From positions 6,515,463-6,579,462 of the forward strand of contig NC_135551.1 in assembly GCF_964340395.1 (NCBI RefSeq): 64,000 nucleotides of DNA, read 5' to 3'. The translations under genes and the position numbers were made by a program. A model generated the notes under the pieces. The model was not told where the DNA came from. It saw only the letters and a program-made list of their open reading frames with translations, and did not search any database. Source of the DNA: Glandiceps talaboti. Lineage: Eukaryota; Hemichordata; Enteropneusta; Spengelidae. Positions 1 to 64,000 of this stretch are shown here, piece after piece (position 1 is the first letter of the stretch; every line of letters begins with the position of its first letter).

Positions 1-470
1 GTCCTTAAATATTGATGGAGTAATACACAATGAAAATGTATCAACAACAAAATAGAAGAAGGATATCAAGCCTTCTATTACTCAGTTGTCACTGAAGAAA
101 GCCAACTGTATTTCTAATTTTCACTGTGTGAGGGCGCTTTCACTGACGCCATATTGGATTTGTCAACAAGATTGTTTGTTGCTTATTTCCTCCTTAGTTT
201 CCATTGATAAACACAGGTGATTGATCTTTTCTCTGCGTTTAAATTACAGGCTGTATTTATCACCACTTTGCTTTCATCGCTTTGTGTTTCTGCTATCTTA
301 TTTAGTATGTTAGTTGCATGGTTGACATTGGTTTTAATCGCATTGATATTCTTAATGGTGACATGCTATGTTCATGAGTTCATTTGAAATTCGTTCATCT
401 TTTTTTCTTTCGTAAGGAAGAGGTGCATTAGGGGGTGAAAAGTCTATGTGTATGTGTCTGCCTGTCTGTC
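1..470. other. Left edge, no gene recognised
   Basis: AT-rich non-coding sequence. I see no splice-competent exon, RNA gene or repeat structure. The missing signal-peptide exon of the receptor could lie here or upstream of the window, but nothing identifies it. Confidence 0.4.
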
Positions 471-472
471 TG

Positions 473-967
473 CAGGGCCGTAGCCTTACCAAATTGCTAG
501 GGGGGGGGGGAGAATTTTGTCTTGGTGCAATCATGCATTTCAAATTTGCTAATTTACATAAGTAGCACATCAAAATGGATTAATTTACATAAATTTGCAT
601 ATACTTTACATAATATATATTTTAACATACGCAATTAAATATATGTAAGGCCAGAAAAGATAAAAATGACGATCAATGGGTAACCTAACCAATCACATTG
701 GGTAGGTCGGTCGATTTCATTTTTTCACAATGCTTGACAAGGATAAAACAGACCATATATAATGATACACATTTTTGTTCCAAGTTCAGCCAGTGTGCAG
801 TCACTTTAGTGAACCATCAATTTAAATCGTGCATGCTAGGAATCGTCACGTAAATAACGATTTTAATAACATCCCTATGTATTCAAAATGTAGATCTTTT
901 TCTTTCTTTTTTTCCAAAATCTCAGGGGTCAGCTGCCCCCTTGCCCCACCCCCACAGGCTACGGTAA
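473..967. repeat. Possible MITE with CCGTAGCC/GGCTACGG ends
   Basis: The segment opens with GCAGGGCCGTAGCC followed by a G run and closes with a C-rich stretch ending CACAGGCTACGG, so the ends are inverted repeats of each other. The interior is AT-rich and non-coding. Clear target duplications were not found, because a (TAA) tract abuts the right end and (CTGT) repeats the left. It could be a short non-autonomous DNA transposon or a chance pairing. Confidence 0.35.
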
Positions 968-2868
968 TAATAATAATTATTATAATAATAGTACATGATA
1001 ATAATAATAATTGTAATAATTGGGTTTACTCGAATATTAACCACCCTACCTGGGGTAGTATTGTATGCTGAGTTCAAAAAAGGGGGTCATTTTATGAACA
1101 TCTGTTGCCGTGGTAACCAAAATCACCATAATATGTTAATCATTTTTCCAAAAATTGACATAAAACATTGAAAAAAAGATAATACAGTGAAAAAATGTCC
1201 TTGTATTAGACATGTATGAGTTAGTGCTACCTGGTGTAACATAAATTGTATAAAATTGGAAAGCTGTTTCCATGGAAACATATGGTAGAGTAAAAAATGT
1301 TGTGTTGGTTAAACACCTACATATCTGGAAAATAACATGATAAACCTAATTATTATATAGTTTATTAGCATATTGACCGCCCTATCTTGAGTAGTTTGTT
1401 ATGCCGAGTTAAAAATAGATAGCCTTTTAGGAACATCTGTTGCCATGGTAACCTAAATCACCATATTATGCATTATTAGGCAAAATTTATGTAAAATTCG
1501 AAGAAAAAATTTTTTACAAACAAAATCCTTACTTTTGGCATATATGCACTAATGCTATCCATTGTAAGACAGATTATCTAAAATTGGAGAGTGGCTTCCA
1601 TGGAAACATAAAATACGCTTACTTTACAAATGCCATGTTTTAGTAAAAAAAATTACATCTGACATACACCTACAAACGAATGGGTTTGCTATTAGAATAC
1701 CAAATATTTTGTTACTCCAAGTCCTAATAAAATATGCAACTAGTCACAAACTGAGTGGTTGTAAATGCTTAACATGTATGTCAGAAGATTTATGCCGATT
1801 ACAAGGTCTAATTACGATCCCAATTTTTTGAAGGGCCGGCCGGGCCAACTACACTACAACATGTCACGCGCAAGGAGGGTGCTATTATACATCACGTGAA
1901 CATAAACAATGTGCGGGAATGTGAAGAAAATTGCAGGCCTTCGCTATGTTTCTGTTAAATATTAAATGTATACACTAGCAACTGTTTGCAATAATGACAG
2001 CATAACACAGCAATAAAGATATACTGTGTGAAATTACGATTTAATACAAATTACTCAGCTTTTAAATACAACCCCATCTTGACATATTCTTTTCAGTAAC
2101 TGTTGTGCTGACATTTACAAACATGTACATTAACGAAGTCATCAGCTCTACATACCTTTTGCTATGAACAAAATTCAACTTTCCTTTCTTGGCAGTGTAA
2201 ATCATATACATATATGCATACGTAGTACATAGTCTTCAGTTGAATATATGACATAATCATGGATAAGCAATTAATGTAACGTAGGTCCGGTTTGACAAGA
2301 CATTGACACCCGATACCAAAACATACATCCAAAGTTGCGTTCAAGGAAACTGTTAGTTGCTTCATGATTAAACACTGTCCGTTTACACAGAGGTTTTTTA
2401 GTGTATGTTCGTTGAATTTAGCAGTCAGTATTGACAAAGGAGTCATCACAATACAGATTTTGAGTGAAATTTTGTTGTGGATTTCTCTCATTGATCCACA
2501 TAATACTGTGGTCTGATTGTTGCATGATGGGAGAATTTGGACCGGCCAATGAGGGCAGAATTCGAATGTCAAACTCAGGTCTGGCACCAGCCCCCCCCCC
2601 CCTACACACACACGAACAAACACACACACACACACACACACTAACATACTTTTAAAAAAAAAATTCATGTTTTCTGTTTATTGTTCATTTTGAGCTTTTG
2701 AGCTTTATAAAGGAAAAATGTCCACATCTTACGATCCCTTTAAAATAAATATATTCTATAAGCTCACACGAATACATTTTATTGAAAGCACCATTCCTCT
2801 AAAAAAAAATTTTGCAGACATTTTTATTATTATGTACTATTAAAACCCCTTAACTTGTAATAATAAAT
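963..2868 (+). repeat. Dispersed 1.9-kb repeat, copy A
   Basis: Almost the same sequence recurs in the same orientation at about 52,660-55,220 (copy B), with only scattered substitutions and small indels outside two insertions in B. Both copies are bounded by (TAA)n-type tracts. No long ORF is present. The first 650 bases hold two related units of about 335 bp, each starting with an ACC.CCCTA.CT.G.GTAGT block and each carrying a GTTGCCATGGTAAC-type and a TTCCATGGAAAC-type palindrome. A GGCCGGCCGGGCC block near 1,835 and a C run plus (CA)n near 2,590 are shared landmarks. The class of element is unknown to me. Confidence 0.85.
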
Positions 2869-2919
2869 ACAAAGACACGGAATGACATTTAAAAAACAGA
2901 AATGTAAAAAAGTTAAAAG

Positions 2920-3105
2920 TTAATAATAATGAGATCTAAAAAGATGATATTTCAAGGCAGATTTAAAACTGTTCCAAGTATGTGAAGAACGAAGACATGA
3001 TGGCAGGGCATTCCAAATGCGTGGGCCGCAAACATAGAAGGCCCGATCACCATAGTATGCAGTGTTCCCTATTGGTTGGTGCAAATTCACCACGCGGTAC
3101 TGGTC
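2920..3105 (-). pseudogene. LINE reverse-transcriptase C-terminal tail
   Basis: The minus-strand reading frame ends with a segment of the pattern GDRAFYVCGPRIWNALPSC followed by LRSSHTWNSFKSALKYHLF. This is the conserved tail after the reverse transcriptase in CR1-like LINEs (RSF..AGPRLWN.LP..LR....FK..LK). Only this 3' end is present. Upstream the frame runs into a (TGTC)n/(TG)n microsatellite at 3,098-3,170, so it is a 5'-truncated, dead copy. Confidence 0.7.
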
Positions 3106-3170
3106 TGTCTGTCTGTCTGTCTGTCTGTGAGTGAGTGTGTGTGTGTCTGTTTCTCTGTCTGTCTGTGCCA
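3098..3170. repeat. (TGTC)n / (TG)n microsatellite
   Basis: Mixed tetra- and dinucleotide repeats directly abutting the LINE tail. Confidence 0.9.
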
Positions 3171-3574
3171 TCATTTTATCCAAAATGGCTTGATCAATAC
3201 AAACAAAATTTTGAAGAGTATTCCGTAAAGTAATGGCAAGAACACATTAACATTACATGAGTATTCGGGTTGCTTGTATTGAAAGGTACGTATATCGAAA
3301 TATATATCAATAAGTTTCTGTCCAGTTCTGAATTTTTTATTTTGAGAAACCAAACGAACTTGAGAGCCATAGAAATTCACCTCTTTGTGGCGTGCATCTC
3401 AAAATTCATGAACTGAGTGTTACATAAAGGGTATATTGCCATAAACGATAATCAAAGTATAGAGTGGTATCATGTACTAATAGCCTACATGTACTATAAC
3501 AAAGATGTGTGTCGCATTCCAGCAATTATCATCTGTATGAACAAAAAGCATAATATTAACCTTACAGAAGGCAT

Positions 3575-3895
3575 TCAGTTTAAATCTAGTTGTATATTCG
3601 TTCTTTCATTTTCGTTTGAGTTCAGATTTGGTGTCCATTTCAGTTTGAATCTCTTTGATTGGATATTTCCCTGAAGGCACTGGTTTATGATTAACTCGTG
3701 GCTTTCATATTTTGCTAGCTTCTCTGAGTTTCGACACAACACCTTGATCATTGCCGAGGTGTTTTCTGTTGTTGTTGTTGTTGTTATGTTGATTGCATTG
3801 GTTATTCCCATCACGGTAACGACTATGATCGAGAACAGTAGCCAATTAAGTTTCGTATATACCATTTTGTTTGTCTTCCAGTCCATCTTTTTCAT
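3575..3895 (-). CDS. Hypothetical secreted-peptide-like ORF
   Basis: Not recognised. The minus-strand frame has a good signal-peptide shape from its second methionine: MVYTKLN, then the hydrophobic core WLLFSIIVVTVMG, then a plausible cleavage after TNA. After that comes a threonine run encoded by a (GTT)n-type repeat, a stretch with two cysteines, and a charged tail, 106 codons in total from the first Met. It could be a small gene or a first exon on the minus strand, opposite to the receptor gene. The simple repeat inside it and the lack of any recognisable domain make a chance ORF equally likely. Confidence 0.2.
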   Translation of the reverse strand: MKKMDWKTNKMVYTKLNWLLFSIIVVTVMGITNAINITTTTTTENTSAMIKVLCRNSEKLAKYESHELIINQCLQGNIQSKRFKLKWTPNLNSNENERTNIQLDLN

Positions 3896-4299
3896 CTCTG
3901 TCTCTTTGGTTATTAAGTCAGGAACACATGGATATATACACTAAGCAGTTTCATGTGAACATAAACAGTAAAGTGTTTCTGGCCAAGACGTTTCACTCAG
4001 GTGTGCTAAGCTGAATAAGTAGACCCAGTCCATCATACCAATTATTGCTTATGTCCAGGCACATGACACAAAATGGTAATTAAAACAGTTGCTATTGTTT
4101 GGGGTTTATTCTTTTTTTTTCTGTATGTGTCGAGGTTTTTTATCAGGAAGCTTTCACGTGTTAGTCTGTATTATTTGTTCTTCCATTACTTTGATAATGA
4201 CAAGAAGTGGTTATACTTTGGTAACATCCAAAACACTATTTAGTCGTACAAAATAATAAAATGTCAAAAATGCATGAACAACATGCTAAGAATTTGACA

Positions 4300-5075
4300 A
4301 CTCTGTGGATCCTTCGCATATAAAAGCTGCCTGACACTGTCCGTCAGCCCATCTGACATACGAGATGTTTTTAGATTTCTTAAGACAGATTGCATGTCAA
4401 ACATATAGTGGAGAAATGAAACATTATTTTTGACATAAATTTGACCTATTCGAGGTCTGTCACAAGATTTCCTAATATCAAACCAAAAATGTTGTCTATT
4501 TCGCGTCATACGCCAATCATTATTCAACCACTTATTTTTCTTGAAACCCCCTTTATATCGACAATAATTGTCAGCCGACATTTTTACATGAATCGTGCAT
4601 GATATTTGCAACATCATTACACATAGAATCTACAACTTTATAAGCTACATCACAATCACTGATATCGTCAATGTTCCACGTCTGTAATGACATAGATGCT
4701 TGATTTATGTACTCACTATAGGCAGAGCATATTCTATCATCAGACCAGTTGACTACCGGGAATGAAGGCGTGTTTATAATGTTAACATTGTCGTCAACAC
4801 CAGAAACAAACGTAAGACTAAATTGGAGTGTAGTACAAAGTGGATAATGATCACTAACATTTAATGATAGATCTGACATAATAGCACACCCATAAATGAT
4901 ATCCATTGCTGAACTAGAATAAAAAACATGGTCAATGTAAGACTTAGAAAATGTCATTAAAGTAAGTATGTTAAACATTTTGTGCATAATCAAAATTAGC
5001 AACCTTGAATTCGTTATTGCATAAGAAATCGCACAAAATATATATATGTTTAGTAAAAGAACGTTGTCCATACCA
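4300..5075 (-). pseudogene. LINE endonuclease-to-RT linker fragment
   Basis: The minus-strand frame from about 5,071 reads SYIDHVFYSSS, then SDLSLNVSDHYPL. This is the end of an APE-type LINE endonuclease (the S.ID..F.S....D....SDH.P motif, where SDH is the conserved catalytic histidine region). After a frameshift near 4,600 it continues with NKWLNNDWRMTRNRQHFWF and SCDRPRIGQIY, the linker typical of L2/CR1-like LINEs before the RT domain. The RT itself is absent. Broken remnant on the minus strand, outside the receptor exons. Confidence 0.65.
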
Positions 5076-5119
5076 AAAATTACCCAGCTGGCTACTAGTA
5101 GGAAGTGATGTATTCATAA

Positions 5120-5985
5120 CAGCAACAACCATGACAGATGTATTTAATGAGTAATTTGATAATTAATGATTTTCAGTAATTAGGCTGTAACTTAAGAAAC
5201 CACTCTTGAAATTCATATAATTTGTCACATCCAGCAACCATAACAAAGCACACTTATGCATTAAAGCCTGTTAGTATACTGTTTTACTTTTAATGAGCAA
5301 TTTTACATAATTAATTAGTTTCAGTAATTAAACTATAACTTAAGAACCCACTATTACTATTCCATATAATTTGACACCAGCAACCATAAAAAGGGAGACA
5401 TATCCATTAAAGCCTGATAGCATATTGTTTAACTTAATGAGTAAATTGCATAATTAATTATTTTCGGTGCTTAGGCATCTTTTTTTTTGAGGATGCAAAC
5501 TTCAGATTTCATATAATTCGGTATATATGTCAATCATTAAGATTTTCATATCTCCTTTGACATAGGTTTTACTTTTAATGAGTAAATTGAAAAATTGACA
5601 ATCTTCAGTAATTAAGCTATATCTTCGGAACGCACGCTGCAAATTCCATATAATTTGGCATATACAAACTTGAAAATTCTTTTAACCTGGTACATCAATC
5701 AACCATAGCAATTAAAATGTTATGTGTTTGGTGTAGTTGTGTATGTTCTTTTTAATTGGGTTGTGTAATTTGCATAAATAATTATTTCGATAATTATTCA
5801 ATTTCTGTAGAATACAAGCAGATAATTTAGTACATATATTGATGGAAAAGACGTGCATGTGTAATTAAAGCTTGATGATATCACCTATAAGCTAAATAGT
5901 TAATGTTCATATTTAATGATTTTTTCAATACTTAGGCAATATTTTAACTATGTAAGCTTCAAATTTCATACAGATTAATTTCCCA
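5120..5985. repeat. Array of degenerate ~140-bp units
   Basis: Roughly six diverged units, each containing a core like TAATGAGTAAATTG..TAATTA, then TTTTCAGTAATTA, then a TTAAGAA..CAAATTCCATATAATTTG block. The same unit recurs at 7,840-8,110, 9,060-9,560 (opposite orientation), 15,230-15,900 (opposite orientation) and near 20,330-20,470. Non-coding. It looks like a dispersed minisatellite or an old tandem MITE. Confidence 0.65.
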
Positions 5986-6188
5986 ATTCAGGGGTACATC
6001 ATGTATAATAGCTATAGGTTTATAGAATTTTGCATTGCAACAATGTGTGTAGGATCAAAAATCTATGGTTTTGCCATTATGAGAGGCATTAAGTTAAATC
6101 TGGTGTAAGTTCTGCATTGCTTACCAAAAATATATAACCCATATTTGTGACATAAACGCAGAATACCAATTAGTAAGTAACAAATATT

Positions 6189-6189
<1 letters not shown>

Positions 6190-6255
<66 letters not shown>

Positions 6256-6262
6256 GGGGGGG
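6190..6262. repeat. (GT)n microsatellite and G run
   Basis: About 29 GT units followed by a run of G. Confidence 0.95.
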
Positions 6263-6685
6263 TGTTTTCTGTGTGTTGACAAAACATTGCATGTCACCCA
6301 TAGTGGCAAACAATCCAAAAGGTCTACATTTACTTTTTGTGTGATGAATATATAATAACCTTTTACGTCGTGGTCAAACAAAAATTAAGTCAACTGAAAT
6401 TAATGAATGTGATAATATATTTTGTGTAGACCCTGTAAAATAAAACCGAATGTTCATTTCAAAATTGTTGATCAAGATATGCAACTAGGATTATAATAAA
6501 ATTATGTAATTATTTACATAATTTATTACAATCAATTTCAACAAACTGTATGCCAAATTCGCAACACAGATTACATATATTATGCAAACTACGCCATTAT
6601 ACGGAAAAATAATACAATAACATTATGTTATGGAAGTCTTTACCTCATTTGCAGTTGTACTGTCAAAATACATTAATGTATATAG

Positions 6686-64000
<57,315 letters not shown>

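Overview
This is a 64-kb piece of an animal nuclear genome. It is AT-rich, spliced (GT..AG introns with mostly phase-1 exon boundaries), full of microsatellites and loaded with eukaryotic transposons: CR1/L2- and I-like LINEs, a Penelope-like element, a Gypsy LTR element, a CACTA/EnSpm-type DNA transposon and several MITEs. The one clear host gene belongs to a receptor type known from molluscs, echinoderms and other invertebrates, so a non-vertebrate bilaterian, probably marine, is likely. I cannot name the species.

The host gene runs on the + strand from about 6.7 kb to beyond the right edge. I assembled 19 exons by reading frame, splice sites and phase: a short N-terminal exon, a PAN/apple-like exon, a CUB exon, a three-exon C-type lectin domain, seven LDL-receptor class A exons, an LRR N-cap, four 72-75-nt leucine-rich-repeat exons, and one large exon with the LGR hinge and a complete rhodopsin-family seven-helix domain. 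It looks like a type-C leucine-rich-repeat GPCR of the relaxin-receptor/GRL101 kind, with PAN, CUB and lectin modules added in front of the LDLa array. The signal-peptide exon and the C-terminus were not found.

Layout: 1-6.2 kb holds repeats and LINE remnants, including copy A of a 1.9-kb repeat. 6.7-20.1 kb holds the 5' exons, whose introns carry a recurring unit of about 140 bp. 20.1-56.7 kb is one 36.5-kb intron made mostly of transposons. 56.7-64 kb holds the remaining LDLa, LRR and 7TM exons, closely spaced.

The large intron holds a nested set of insertions that can be read base by base. A CR1/L2-like LINE (27.1-52.6 kb) is split by a minus-strand Gypsy element (27,998-51,975; 177-bp LTRs; 6-bp target duplication). 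The Gypsy element is split by a 17,701-bp CACTA-type transposon (32,388-50,088; 258-bp terminal inverted repeats with no difference seen; 3-bp duplication) and by a 720-bp TTAA-flanked element in gag. The CACTA element itself contains LINE fragments, a 154-bp foldback MITE with a 9-bp duplication, and a scatter of tiny hairpins of 23-36 nt, most flanked by 7-8-bp direct repeats. These micro-hairpins are the most unusual thing in the window: they look like foldback insertions far shorter than ordinary MITEs.
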